A stretch of DNA of 64,000 nucleotides. Source: Streptomyces echinatus. GTDB taxonomy: Bacteria; Actinomycetota; Actinomycetes; Streptomycetales; Streptomycetaceae. Each line of letters opens with the position of its first letter. The stretch's first letter is position 1. Below, in pieces: positions 26,530 to 35,030 of this stretch. Below the pieces are notes generated by a model that was given only the letters and a program-made list of their open reading frames with translations, did not search any database and was not told the DNA's origin. The DNA is taken from the NCBI RefSeq assembly GCF_014203595.1, contig NZ_JACHJK010000009.1, positions 1-64,000 on the forward strand, given 5' to 3'. Position numbers and translations under genes: made by a program.

Positions 26530-27339
26530 ATGCACCACGTCCGTGAGCACGTCCTCGACGGCACGCACGGAGCCCTCGCGGTACGCGAGTGGCCCAGCCC
26601 GGAACCCCGCCTGCTGGCCCTGCTGGTGCACGGGTACGGCGAGCACATCGGCCGGTACGGGGAGCTGGCCGCCGTGCTCACCGGGCACGGGGCGGCCGTG
26701 TACGGGCCCGACCACGCCGGCCACGGCCGGTCGGCCGGGGAACGGGTGCTGATCGAGGACTTCGAGGACGTGGTCACGGACGTGCACGCGGTGGCGGAAC
26801 TGGCCCGGGCCGCGCACCCCGGCCTGCCGCTGGTCCTCGTCGGGCACTCCATGGGCGGACTGATCGCGGCCCGCTACGCCCAGCGGTACGGCGACGAGCT
26901 GACCGCGCTGATCCTGTCCGGCCCGGTGATCGGCGACTGGGAGCTGCCCGGGCGGCTGCTGGCCCACGAGGAGATCCCGGACATCCCGGTCAGCCCCGCC
27001 GCGCTCTCCCGGGACCCGGCCGTGGGCGCGGCGTACGCCGCCGATCCGCTGGTGTGGCACGGGCCCATGAAACGGCCGACGCTGGAGGCGTTCACGCGGA
27101 CCCTGGGAACCGTGGCCGAGGGCGGTGACGTCGGCGGGCTGCCGCTGCTGTGGCTGCACGGCGACGACGACCGGCTGGTGCCGCTGCCCGGGAGCCGGAC
27201 CGGCGTGGAGCGGCTGAGCGGCGGCCGGCTGACCGAGCGGATCTTCCCCGGGGCGCGGCACGAGGTCTTCCACGAGACGGACAGGGCGCGGGCGCACGCG
27301 GAGGTGCTCCGCTTCCTGGACCGGGTACTGCCCCGCTGA
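26530..27339 (+). CDS. Alpha/beta hydrolase, monoacylglycerol lipase-like
   Basis: 269 residues. The nucleophile Ser107 is in VGHSMGGL, the oxyanion-hole region is LLVHGYGEHIGRYGEL (HGxxEH is typical of monoglyceride lipases, hydrolase_4 family), the Asp region is LHGDDDRLVP and the catalytic His is in GARHEVFHE. Intracellular, no signal peptide. ATG 26530 has GGAGGAG 3 bases before it. Divergent from the fatty-acid activation genes across the palindrome, so release of fatty acids for the ligase is a reasonable guess. Confidence 0.88.
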   Translation: MHHVREHVLDGTHGALAVREWPSPEPRLLALLVHGYGEHIGRYGELAAVLTGHGAAVYGPDHAGHGRSAGERVLIEDFEDVVTDVHAVAELARAAHPGLPLVLVGHSMGGLIAARYAQRYGDELTALILSGPVIGDWELPGRLLAHEEIPDIPVSPAALSRDPAVGAAYAADPLVWHGPMKRPTLEAFTRTLGTVAEGGDVGGLPLLWLHGDDDRLVPLPGSRTGVERLSGGRLTERIFPGARHEVFHETDRARAHAEVLRFLDRVLPR

Positions 27340-27346
27340 TCTGCCG

Positions 27347-27371
27347 GTTTGCCCCTCCATGCAGGGGGCAC
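27347..27371 (+). promoter_or_regulatory. Possible SigB/SigH-type stress promoter, or hairpin, before dps
   Basis: GTTT (27347-27350), 15 bases, then GGGCAC (27366-27371) is one base from the GGGTAC-type -10 of Streptomyces SigB-like promoters, and dps genes are known stress-sigma targets. The same bases can form a stem (TGCCCC 27350-27355 with GGGGCA 27365-27370) that might instead terminate the hydrolase transcript. Confidence 0.35.
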
Positions 27372-27423
27372 CCGCCCTTGCGGACATGACCGCAGACATC
27401 CGACGAAAGGGGACCCGCACACC

Positions 27424-27915
27424 ATGACCGTGGTCAGGAGCACGCTGCCCGAGGAGGCGCTCGGCGTCACCGGGACCGCCCTGCAGGAGACCCTGGTCGA
27501 CCTGCTGGGCCTGTCACTGGTCGGCAAGCAGGCGCACTGGAACGTCGTGGGTCCGCGGTTCCGGTCGATCCACCTCCAGCTGGACGAGGTGGTCGCCACG
27601 GCCCGCGACCACTCCGACACCGTGGCCGAGCGCGCCGCCGCGCTGGGCGTGTCTCCGGACGGCCGGCCGGAGACCATCGCCGCGACCTTCGCGCTGCCCG
27701 GCACCAAGGACGGCTGGCTCCGCGACACCGAGGTGGTGGAGCTGATGGTGTCGGCCCTGGGCACGGCCGTCGGCCGGCTGCGCGAGCGGATCGAGGCGAC
27801 CGAGAAGGCCGACCCGGTCACCCAGGACCTGCTGATCACCATCACGGCCGAGCTGGAGAAGCAGCGCTGGATGTTCCAGGCCGAGAACCACCCCCGCGAC
27901 GGCGCGTCCAGCTAG
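27424..27915 (+). CDS. dps: Dps-family DNA-protecting ferritin
   Basis: 163 residues. The Dps ferroxidase motif KQAHWNVVGPRFRSIHLQLD with following EVV supplies His38, His50, Asp54 and Glu55. The length and four-helix pattern (helix ends near TITAELEKQRWMFQAENH) match dodecameric Dps proteins that oxidise and store iron and shield DNA. The tail after the last helix is short, so a long DNA-binding extension is absent. It leads a row of same-strand genes (DUF3140, glycosylase). Confidence 0.92.
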   Translation: MTVVRSTLPEEALGVTGTALQETLVDLLGLSLVGKQAHWNVVGPRFRSIHLQLDEVVATARDHSDTVAERAAALGVSPDGRPETIAATFALPGTKDGWLRDTEVVELMVSALGTAVGRLRERIEATEKADPVTQDLLITITAELEKQRWMFQAENHPRDGASS

Positions 27916-27946
27916 CACACCACCCTCGCACGGAAGGGAAGAACCC

Positions 27947-28291
27947 ATGGCCGACGCCCTGGAACTCGACGCGCTCTGGGAGGACTTCCACCGCGTGGTG
28001 AACATGACCTCGGCGGAACTCGCGGCCTGGCTGAAGGTCCGGGACGCCGCCGAGGATTCGGAACCGCTGCCGGAGCAGGCGGGCACGCCCACCGGGCAGC
28101 ACGTCCTCGCGATCCTGCAGAAGCGCCGCACCGACCTCACCGACGACGACGTCCGCGTCATGTACAAGGTCGTCGACACGGTCGGTGACCTGGTCGACAT
28201 GGAGAACGAGCCCGAGCCGGAGAGCACGCCGGAGGACACCCGCCGCCGGCACCGGCTGATGACCATGGGCCACGACCCGCTCAAGCCGTAG
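27947..28291 (+). CDS. DUF3140 protein
   Basis: 114 residues, acidic and helical: LWEDFHRVVNMTSAELAAWL at the start and DDDVRVMYKVVDTVGDLVDM later. This matches DUF3140, found in actinobacteria and often near DNA-damage or stress genes; its function is unknown. Ribosome site GGAAGGGAAG precedes ATG 27947. It lies 31 bases after dps and 3 bases before the glycosylase gene, so the three are probably one transcript. Confidence 0.82.
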   Translation: MADALELDALWEDFHRVVNMTSAELAAWLKVRDAAEDSEPLPEQAGTPTGQHVLAILQKRRTDLTDDDVRVMYKVVDTVGDLVDMENEPEPESTPEDTRRRHRLMTMGHDPLKP

Positions 28292-28294
28292 GCC

Positions 28295-28942
28295 ATGAAC
28301 CGCGACGAACGGGTCGTGCACGAGCTGGTGTCCGAGTACGGGCGGACGTACGCCGAGGAGGCGGGCATCCGCCTGAAGGACACCCCGCAGCCGCTGTACC
28401 GGCTCCTGGTGCTGTCCCTGCTGCTGAGCGCCCGGATCCGGGCCTCGGTGGCGGTGGCCGCCGCCCGCGCCCTGCACGAGGACCACCTGGACAGCCCCCG
28501 CCGGATGACCGAGGCCGGCTGGCAGCGGCGGGTGGACGCGCTCGGCCGGGGCGGCTACCGCCGTTACGACGAGCGGACCGCCACCCAGCTCGGCGACGGC
28601 GCCGAGCTGCTGACCGAGCGCTGGGGCGGCGATCTGCGCCGGCTGCACCGCGAGGCCGAGGGCGACCTCGGCGAGCTCGCCCGGCTGCTGCGGGAGGAGC
28701 CGGGCATCGGGCCGGCCGGCGCCGACATCTTCCTGCGCGAGGCACAGCGGGTGTGGCCGGACGTCGCCCCCTACCTCGACGGCAAGGCGCTGTCCGGCGC
28801 CGGGCGGCTCGGCCTGCCGAAGGACCCCGAGAAGCTGGCCGCCCTGGCCGGGAGCACCCAACCGGCGGTGCTGGCCGCCGCGTTGGTGCGGGCGGCACTG
28901 GACAAGGAGGTGGCCGAGGACTGTCTGCGCCGCGCCGCGTGA
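28295..28942 (+). CDS. HhH-GPD DNA glycosylase-like protein (EndoIII-like)
   Basis: 215 residues, all-helical. RLLVLSLLLSARIRASVAVA corresponds to the start of the endonuclease III fold, and EEPGIGPAGADIFLREA is the helix-hairpin-helix. The C-terminal four-cysteine iron-sulfur loop of classical EndoIII is absent, and the catalytic Lys is not obvious. Hence a repair role is likely but enzymatic activity is not certain. It sits behind dps and DUF3140, fitting a DNA-protection operon. Confidence 0.72.
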   Translation: MNRDERVVHELVSEYGRTYAEEAGIRLKDTPQPLYRLLVLSLLLSARIRASVAVAAARALHEDHLDSPRRMTEAGWQRRVDALGRGGYRRYDERTATQLGDGAELLTERWGGDLRRLHREAEGDLGELARLLREEPGIGPAGADIFLREAQRVWPDVAPYLDGKALSGAGRLGLPKDPEKLAALAGSTQPAVLAAALVRAALDKEVAEDCLRRAA

Positions 28943-29009
28943 TCGTGTCAGACTGCTCCCCGCACGTCCCGGGACGACCACCGGGGCCGGAGGTACGGAG
29001 GAGCGGCAC

Positions 29010-29804
29010 GTGGCGGGGACCGGGCCGGACACGCGGGACATCGACACCACCCGGCCGCATCCGGCCCGGGTGTACGACTGGTTCCTCGGCGGGAAGGACA
29101 ACTACCCGGTCGACGAGGAACTGGGCCGGCGGATCGCGGCGATCGACGGGGGCGCCCCGAAGGCCGCCCGCGCCAACCGGGCGTTCATGCGCCGGACCAC
29201 CCGGGCCCTGGCGGAGACGGGTATCCGGCAGTTCCTCGACATCGGCACCGGCATACCGACCGAGCCCAACCTGCACCAGGTCGCCCAGTCCGTGGCACCC
29301 GACGCGCGCGTGGTCTACGTCGACAACGACCCCATCGTGCTGGCCCACGCGAACGCGCTGCTGCGCGGCACCCCCGAGGGCGTGACGGAGTATGTGCAGG
29401 CCGACGCCCGCGACCCGCGCTCCATCCTCGAACAGGCCGCCCAAGTGCTGGACCTGGACCGCCCGGTGGCCCTCTCCCTCGTCGCCCTGCTGCACTTCGT
29501 CGCCGACGAGGACGGCGCCCACCGCATGGTCACCACGCTGGTCGACGCGCTGGCGCCGGGCAGCGCCCTGGTGCTGTCGACCATGACCGCCGACTTCGAA
29601 CCGGAGAACGTGCGGAAGGGCATTGCCATGTACGCGGCGGGCGGCGTGACACTGGTGGCCCGCTCGCACGCCGAAGTGGGCGCGTTCTTCCGGGGACTGG
29701 ACCTGCTGGAGCCGGGCATCGTGCCGGTCGCGGACTGGCGTCCCGAGGAGCGGCCGGCCGACGGGCCGGTCTCGCTGTACGGAGGCGTGGGCCTCGTCGG
29801 CTGA
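29010..29804 (+). CDS. SAM-dependent methyltransferase, SAV2177 family (A)
   Basis: 264 residues. Family signature TRPHPARVYDWFLGGKDNYP, then SAM motif FLDIGTGIPTEPNLHQVAQ and YVDNDPIVLAHA. This is the large SAV2177/DUF574 family (Methyltransf_19) that is expanded in Streptomyces and whose substrates are mostly unknown. GTG 29010 has GGAGGAG 6 bases upstream. Another member lies at 30862-31671; they flank a convergent HAD gene that starts 3 bases past this stop. Confidence 0.87.
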   Translation: MAGTGPDTRDIDTTRPHPARVYDWFLGGKDNYPVDEELGRRIAAIDGGAPKAARANRAFMRRTTRALAETGIRQFLDIGTGIPTEPNLHQVAQSVAPDARVVYVDNDPIVLAHANALLRGTPEGVTEYVQADARDPRSILEQAAQVLDLDRPVALSLVALLHFVADEDGAHRMVTTLVDALAPGSALVLSTMTADFEPENVRKGIAMYAAGGVTLVARSHAEVGAFFRGLDLLEPGIVPVADWRPEERPADGPVSLYGGVGLVG

Positions 29805-29807
29805 CGG

Positions 29808-30677
29808 TCACCGACCCGGGAGAGTGATGCCGAGCACCCGGGCGACGGTCCGCGGCACGCCGTGGTCGTTGTTGGACGGGGCGATGTGACGGGCCCGGCG
29901 GAGCACCTCGGGGTGGGCGTTGGACATGGCGAAGGACCACTCGGCCGCGTCCAGCATCTCCAGGTCGTTGAGGTAGTCGCCGAACACCATGGTCTGCGCG
30001 GGCGTGATGCCCAGCTCGCGCTGGAGGCCGCGCAGGGCGGCGCCCTTGTCGGCGGTGCGGTTCATGACGTCGACCCAGTGCTCGCCGGAGACCACGACCC
30101 GGTGGGTGGCCGTGAACGCCTCCAGGGCCGGGGCGGTGGTGTGCTCGGCGGAGCCGAAGTCGAACAGCGCCACCTTGATCACGTCGTCCTCGACGGCGGT
30201 GACGTCCTCGACGATCCGGTGCTCGACGTAGTACTTGCGCACCTCCGCAAGGAACGCCTCGTCGGTCCGCTCGACGTACGCCGACCGCTTGCCGCACACC
30301 ACGGCGCCCACGTCGGCGCCGTCCGCGACCAGCCGCCGTACCGTCCGGGCGAGGTCCGCGGCGACGGAACGTTCCAGCGGGTCGGAGCTCAGCTCCACAC
30401 CGTCGCGCACGACGTACGTGCCGTTCTCCGCGATGAACACCATGCCCTCGGCGACCTCGGCGAACTGCCGGGCCAGGGTCGCGTACTGGCGGCCGCTCGC
30501 CGGGCTGAACAGCACTCCGCGGCGGCGCAGTTCGGCGAGCATCGGCCACAGGCCGTCGGGTATCCGCTGGGTGTCGTCCAGCAGGGTGCCGTCCATGTCG
30601 GTGACGATCAGCCGGATGTCGGCGGAGCCGGCGGGCTGGGCGGGGGTGTCGAGGAGGGGCGCGGGCGTGGCGGGCAT
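29808..30677 (-). CDS. Cof-type HAD hydrolase
   Basis: 289 residues. HAD motif I LIVTDMDGTLLDD, motif II in FSPASGRQYATL, motif III Lys in TADKGAALRGL, motif IV MVFGDYLNDLEML. The cap between motifs II and III is the class IIB (Cof) type, acting on sugar phosphates or flavin phosphates. ATG 30677 is chosen with GAAGAAGGA just upstream; the frame continues further but is antisense to the next gene. Convergent with methyltransferase A. Confidence 0.88.
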   Translation of the reverse strand: MPATPAPLLDTPAQPAGSADIRLIVTDMDGTLLDDTQRIPDGLWPMLAELRRRGVLFSPASGRQYATLARQFAEVAEGMVFIAENGTYVVRDGVELSSDPLERSVAADLARTVRRLVADGADVGAVVCGKRSAYVERTDEAFLAEVRKYYVEHRIVEDVTAVEDDVIKVALFDFGSAEHTTAPALEAFTATHRVVVSGEHWVDVMNRTADKGAALRGLQRELGITPAQTMVFGDYLNDLEMLDAAEWSFAMSNAHPEVLRRARHIAPSNNDHGVPRTVARVLGITLPGR

Positions 30678-30861
30678 GTCCTTCTTCCGGCCGGGGTCGG
30701 GATACGGGGGCGGCCCGAGACGGGCCCGGGTGGTCCAGTGTCCCGTACCCGCCACGGGGACCCGACGGGTGCCCGGACCGTCACACCGCGCCGTTCCCGG
30801 GACAGGGCGATCAAGCGGCGGCACAATGACGGCGGAGGACCGCACACGGAAGGGCGGCGAC

Positions 30862-31671
30862 GTGAGCGAGGGCGATTCCCCGGCGACCGGCCCGGCGAGG
30901 CCGAACACCTCCGTGGCGCACAACGCGCGGGTCTGGAACCACTGGATCGGCGGCAAGGACAACTACGAGGTCGACCGGCGGGTGGGCGACCGGGTCGCCG
31001 GGATGTTCCCGGTGATCCGGGCGGTGGCCCGGGCGGACCGGGACTTCCTGGCCAGGGCGGTGCGCTTCCTGGCCGCCGAGCGCGGGATCCGCCAGTTCCT
31101 CGACATCGGCAGCGGACTGCCGACGGGCGACAACACCCACGAGATCGCCCAGCGGGTCGCGCCCGGGTCGCGGACCGTGTACGTCGACAACGACCCGATC
31201 GTGCTGGTGCACGCCCGTTCGCTGCTCACCGGCTCGCCCGAGGGCGTCACCGACTACATCGACGCCGACGTGCGCGAGCCGGACGAGATCGTCCGGGGCG
31301 CCGCCCGGACCCTCGACCTGGACCGGCCGGTCGCGGTGCTGATGCTGGGCATCCTCAACTTCGTGCTGGACACCGGCGAGGCCCGGGACATCGTGCGGCG
31401 GCTCATGGCGGCGGTCCCCTCCGGCAGCCATCTGGTGCTCACCCACCCGACCTTCGACGCCGAGGTGGGCGGCGCGGGCAACAGGGCCGCGATGGAGTTC
31501 TGGAACGCCAACGCCACCCCGCCGATCACCGCGCGCGGCCGCCCCGAGATCGCCGAGTTCCTCGACGGTCTGGAGCCGGTCGAGCCGGGTCTGGTGCCGT
31601 GCTCGCGGTGGCGCGCCGAGCCGGATGCCGACGTCGTACCGCAGTACGCCGCGGTGGCCGTGAAACCCTGA
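30862..31671 (+). CDS. SAM-dependent methyltransferase, SAV2177 family (B)
   Basis: 269 residues from GTG 30862 (GGAAGGG upstream; ATG 30826 is an alternative). NARVWNHWIGGKDNYEVD, FLDIGSGLPTGDNTHEIAQ and YVDNDPIVLVHARSLL repeat the family pattern of the gene at 29010, showing the two are diverged paralogues. The substrate is unknown. It precedes the glutamine synthetase-like gene by 51 bases on the same strand. Confidence 0.87.
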   Translation: MSEGDSPATGPARPNTSVAHNARVWNHWIGGKDNYEVDRRVGDRVAGMFPVIRAVARADRDFLARAVRFLAAERGIRQFLDIGSGLPTGDNTHEIAQRVAPGSRTVYVDNDPIVLVHARSLLTGSPEGVTDYIDADVREPDEIVRGAARTLDLDRPVAVLMLGILNFVLDTGEARDIVRRLMAAVPSGSHLVLTHPTFDAEVGGAGNRAAMEFWNANATPPITARGRPEIAEFLDGLEPVEPGLVPCSRWRAEPDADVVPQYAAVAVKP

Positions 31672-31722
31672 CCCCGTCCCGGCCCCCGGCCCGGCCGGGG
31701 CCGAGTCCGTCGAGGAGGACGC

Positions 31723-33126
31723 ATGACCACCCTTGCCGACCCCGAGCCCGGCGGACGCCCCGACGACCTGAGGCGGGTCGCGGCCCTCACCGCGGATCTG
31801 GCCGCGCAGGGTGTGCACGGCATCGTCCTGGCCTACGTGGACACGTCGGGCGTCGGCCGGGTCAAGGCCGTCCCGACGGCCCGGCTGGAGTCGGCCGTGG
31901 CCTGGGGCGTCGGCATGTCGCCGGTGTTCGACACGTTCCTCGCCGACGACTCCGTGGTCACCACCGACGTCCTCGGCTCCCCGGACGGCGACCTCAGGCT
32001 CTACCCGGACCTCGACCACCTCGTCCCGCTGGCCGGCCAGCCCGGCTGGGCCTGGGCGCCCGTGGACCGGATCACGCAGGAGGGCGCGCGGCACCCCGGC
32101 TGCGCCCGGACCTTCCTGCGCCGGACCGTCGCGGACGCCGCCGAGCGCCACGGCATCGCCTTCAAGGCGGCGGTCGAGATCGAGTGGGCCGCCGGACTCG
32201 ACTCGGCGCCCGCCGGGGAGTTCGTCCCGGCGGCCTCCGGGCCGGCGTACGGCGCGGTCCGCCAGGTCGAGCTGAGCGACTACACCGCCGATCTGCTGGC
32301 CGCGCTCGCGGCCCAGGGCGTGGACGTCGACCAGATCCATCCCGAGTACGCGCCCGGACAGTTCGAGGTCTCGGTGGGCGCGCTGGACCCGGTGGCGGCC
32401 GCCGACCGCAGCGTGCTGGTGCGGCAGACGATCCGCGCGGTGGCCCGGCGCCACCGGCTGCGGGTCTCCTTCGCACCCGCCTACCTCCCCGAGGGGGTCG
32501 GCAACGGCGGTCATCTGCACCTGTCCTGCTGGCGCGAGGGGGTGAACCTGCACGCGGGCGGCGACGGCCGGTACGGCATGACGGCCGAGGCGGAGTCGTT
32601 CGTGGCCGGGCTCCTCGCCCACCTGCCCGGGCTGACGGCGGTGACCGCGCCGAGTCCCGCCAGCTATCTCCGCCTGCAGCCCTCCCAGTGGGCGGGCGTG
32701 TTCACCGCCTGGGGCCGGGAGACCCGCGAGGCCGCCGTGCGGATCGTCACCGGCACGACGGGCCGCCACCACGAGGACGCCAACCTGGAGGTCAAACCCG
32801 TCGACCTGGCCGCCAACCCGTATCTGGCCCTGGGCTGTGTGATCGCCGCCGGGCTCGACGGCGTCGCGTCGGCCCGCCCGCTGCCCGACGAGATCACCGG
32901 CGACCCCGCCCGGTACGGCCCCGGCGAGGCGGCGGCCCTGGGTGTCCGGCGGCTGCCGCGGTCGCTGCCGCAGGCCGTCGAGGAGTTCCGCGCGGACGAG
33001 GTGCTGCGGGAGGCGCTGGGCCCGGTCCTCGCCGACGCGGTGACCGCCGTACGGCTCGGCGAGGCGGCGGCCGTCGAGGGGCTCGGGCCCGTGCAGGTGG
33101 CGGCGGCCTACCGCTGGGTGTACTGA
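31723..33126 (+). CDS. Glutamine synthetase-like ligase (GlnA-like, FluG C-half-like)
   Basis: 467 residues. GS catalytic landmarks are visible: AVEIEWAAG (metal-binding Glu pair), EYAPGQFEVSVG, GNGGHLHLSC (His and Gly loop), and NLEVKPVDLAANPYLALG in the place of the usual R-E-V-R...NPY segment. The N-terminal beta-grasp carries AYVDTSGVGRVKAVP. Such GlnA-like enzymes in actinobacteria gamma-glutamylate amines rather than ammonia. GAGGAGGA precedes ATG 31723. The amidohydrolase gene follows after 2 bases. Together they match the two halves of the fungal FluG protein, so a shared pathway (glutamyl-amine formation and hydrolysis) is inferred. Confidence 0.87.
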   Translation: MTTLADPEPGGRPDDLRRVAALTADLAAQGVHGIVLAYVDTSGVGRVKAVPTARLESAVAWGVGMSPVFDTFLADDSVVTTDVLGSPDGDLRLYPDLDHLVPLAGQPGWAWAPVDRITQEGARHPGCARTFLRRTVADAAERHGIAFKAAVEIEWAAGLDSAPAGEFVPAASGPAYGAVRQVELSDYTADLLAALAAQGVDVDQIHPEYAPGQFEVSVGALDPVAAADRSVLVRQTIRAVARRHRLRVSFAPAYLPEGVGNGGHLHLSCWREGVNLHAGGDGRYGMTAEAESFVAGLLAHLPGLTAVTAPSPASYLRLQPSQWAGVFTAWGRETREAAVRIVTGTTGRHHEDANLEVKPVDLAANPYLALGCVIAAGLDGVASARPLPDEITGDPARYGPGEAAALGVRRLPRSLPQAVEEFRADEVLREALGPVLADAVTAVRLGEAAAVEGLGPVQVAAAYRWVY

Positions 33127-33128
33127 CC

Positions 33129-34304
33129 ATGGCCGCACCGGGAGCGGTCCACGAGGTCCTCGCCGCGCTGCCGCTGGTGGACCACCACTGCCACGGCGCG
33201 GTGACGGCGGACCTGGACGCCGGACGGTTCGAGTCCCTGATCACCGAGGGCGCGGCCTGGCCCGGCGTCTCCCCCTTCGACAGTCCCGTCGGCGTCGCCG
33301 TGCGCCGGCACTGCGCGCCCCTGCTGGACCTCCCCCGGCACGCCCCGCCCGCCGACTACCTGGCCCGGCGCTCGGCACTCGGCTGGCAGGAGGTCCACCG
33401 CCGCTTCCTGACGGCCTCCGGAGCCGAGGTGTTCTGCGTGGACACCGGCTACGCGCCGCACCCGCTCACCACCCCCGCCGAGCTGGCGGCCGCGGCCGGC
33501 GCCGCCGCGCGCGAGGTCGTACGGCTGGAGCAGCTCGCCGAGGCGGTGGCGGCGCGGGGCGTGGAGGCGGGCGAGTACGCGGCCGTCCTGCGCACCGCCG
33601 CCGAGGAGGCCGTACGCCGCCCGGACGTGGTGGCGGTGAAGTCGGTCGCGGCCTACCGGACCGGCTTCGCCCTCGCCCCGGAGCGCCCCGCGGACGCCGA
33701 GGTGACACGGGCGGCCCGGCACTGGCTGGCGCGGGGCGGCCGGCTCACCGACCCGGTGCTGGTACGGCACCTGCTGTGGACCGCCGTCGATCTGGGCCTG
33801 CCGCTGCAGCTGCACACCGGCTTCGGCGACGCGGACGTGACGCTGCACCGGGCCGACCCCGCCCTGCTCACCGACTGGCTGCACCGGACCGCCGGCACCA
33901 TCCCGGTGCTCCTGCTGCACTGCTGGCCGTACCACCGCCAGGCCGCCTATCTGGCCACGGTGTTCGAGCAGGTGTACCTGGACGTCGGTCTCGCCCTGCA
34001 CTACACCGGCCCGGCCCGCTGCCGGGCGGTGCTGGAGGAGGCCCTGGAGATCACCCCGTTCCGCAAACTGCTGTACAGCTCCGACGCCTACGGTGTGGCC
34101 GAGTTCCACCACCTGGGCGCCCTGTGCTTCCGGCAGGGGCTCGCCGACCTCCTGCAGGACCGGGTGGACGCCGACGAGCTGAGCCTGGCCGACGCCCTGC
34201 GGATCGCGGCCTGGACGGGCCGCGACAACGCCCGCCGGGTGTACGGACCGCTTGTATCCGAACCGGCCCGCGATCCCAGCGGGCGCCCCGCACGGAAAGT
34301 ATGA
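33129..34304 (+). CDS. Amidohydrolase (FluG N-half-like)
   Basis: 391 residues, TIM-barrel metal-dependent hydrolase (amidohydrolase_2). Metal-site candidates: PLVDHHCHG at the N-terminus, Lys in VVAVKSVAAYRTG, His in LPLQLHTGFGD and LLHCWPYHR, and Asp in LLYSSDAYGVAEFH. ATG 33129 follows the GS-like stop by two bases (TGACCATG), so co-translation is expected. The substrate is probably a glutamyl or acyl amide made or used by the partner; this is inference from the FluG pairing. Confidence 0.85.
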   Translation: MAAPGAVHEVLAALPLVDHHCHGAVTADLDAGRFESLITEGAAWPGVSPFDSPVGVAVRRHCAPLLDLPRHAPPADYLARRSALGWQEVHRRFLTASGAEVFCVDTGYAPHPLTTPAELAAAAGAAAREVVRLEQLAEAVAARGVEAGEYAAVLRTAAEEAVRRPDVVAVKSVAAYRTGFALAPERPADAEVTRAARHWLARGGRLTDPVLVRHLLWTAVDLGLPLQLHTGFGDADVTLHRADPALLTDWLHRTAGTIPVLLLHCWPYHRQAAYLATVFEQVYLDVGLALHYTGPARCRAVLEEALEITPFRKLLYSSDAYGVAEFHHLGALCFRQGLADLLQDRVDADELSLADALRIAAWTGRDNARRVYGPLVSEPARDPSGRPARKV

Positions 34305-34305
34305 T
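34300..34305 (+). promoter_or_regulatory. Possible -10 of a leaderless Nudix transcript
   Basis: TATGAT overlaps the preceding stop codon and ends 6 bases before ATG 34312. No ribosome site is present, so a leaderless mRNA is likely. The matching -35 is poor. Confidence 0.45.
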
Positions 34306-34311
34306 CAAGCA

Positions 34312-34848
34312 ATGTCTGACATGACCGAGACCACGCCCGGCTGGCTGACCACGGATGAACTGGAAATGGCCAGGGCCCGGATGCCGATCCTGTACGTCGA
34401 GGCCGTGCCCGTGCGTGTGGACGACAGCGGTGAAGTCACCAGCATCGGACTGCTGCTGCGCATCGGTCCGGAGGGCACGGTGAGCCGGACCCTGGTCTCC
34501 GGCCGTGTGCTGCACCACGAGCGCGTCCGCGACGCGCTGCTGCGCCACCTGGAGAAGGACCTCGGCCCGGTGGCGCTGCCCCGGGTGCCCGCCTCCCTCC
34601 AGCCGTTCACGGTGGCGGAGTACTTCCCGACGGCGGGCGTCACGCCGTACCACGACCCGCGCCAGCACGCGGTCTCCCTCGCCTACATCGTGCCCGTGAC
34701 CGGTGACTGCCGGCCCCGGCAGGACGCGCTGGACCTGGTCTGGTTCAGCCCCCAGGAGGCCGCCTCCGCGGCCGTGCAGGGTGAGATGCCGGGCGGACAC
34801 GGGGTACTGCTGAAGCAGGCCCTCGCGCATGTGGGCCTGGCTCTCTGA
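34312..34848 (+). CDS. Nudix-fold protein, DUF4916 type
   Basis: 178 residues. WLTTDELEMARARMPILYVE at the N-terminus and FPTAGVTPYHDPRQHAVSLAY in the middle resemble the DUF4916 branch of Nudix hydrolases. The canonical Nudix box GX5EX7REUXEEXGU is not intact, so hydrolase activity is uncertain. ATG 34312 lacks a Shine-Dalgarno sequence but follows a TATGAT box. It is 7 bases past the amidohydrolase stop. Confidence 0.75.
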   Translation: MSDMTETTPGWLTTDELEMARARMPILYVEAVPVRVDDSGEVTSIGLLLRIGPEGTVSRTLVSGRVLHHERVRDALLRHLEKDLGPVALPRVPASLQPFTVAEYFPTAGVTPYHDPRQHAVSLAYIVPVTGDCRPRQDALDLVWFSPQEAASAAVQGEMPGGHGVLLKQALAHVGLAL

Positions 34849-34922
34849 GCTGGGACGCGGCGGGCGCCGATGCCACAATCGAAGACGGCACAGTCGACGG
34901 GGGGTCGTGTCAGGAGGCCGCC

Positions 34923-35030
34923 ATGCGCGACTCGACCGAGGGCCTCTCCGCGCGGATCCGCCGTGACCTGCGGGCGGACCCGGCCCGGTCCCCGGGGCGT
35001 CGGACGCGCGGGATCCCGGGAGCGCGCTGA
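34923..35030 (+). CDS. Small 35-residue ORF coupled to the PP2C gene
   Basis: ATG 34923 is preceded by a near-perfect AGGAGG (34912-34917) at 5 bases. The 35-codon frame (MRDSTEGLSARIRRDLRA, then Arg/Pro-rich) ends in TGA 35028-35030, whose A begins the ATG of the phosphatase gene (TGATG). The strong ribosome site here and the weak one ahead of the phosphatase suggest the small ORF is translated and couples translation of the next gene. No known peptide is recognised; a coincidental ORF remains possible. Confidence 0.5.
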   Translation: MRDSTEGLSARIRRDLRADPARSPGRRTRGIPGAR

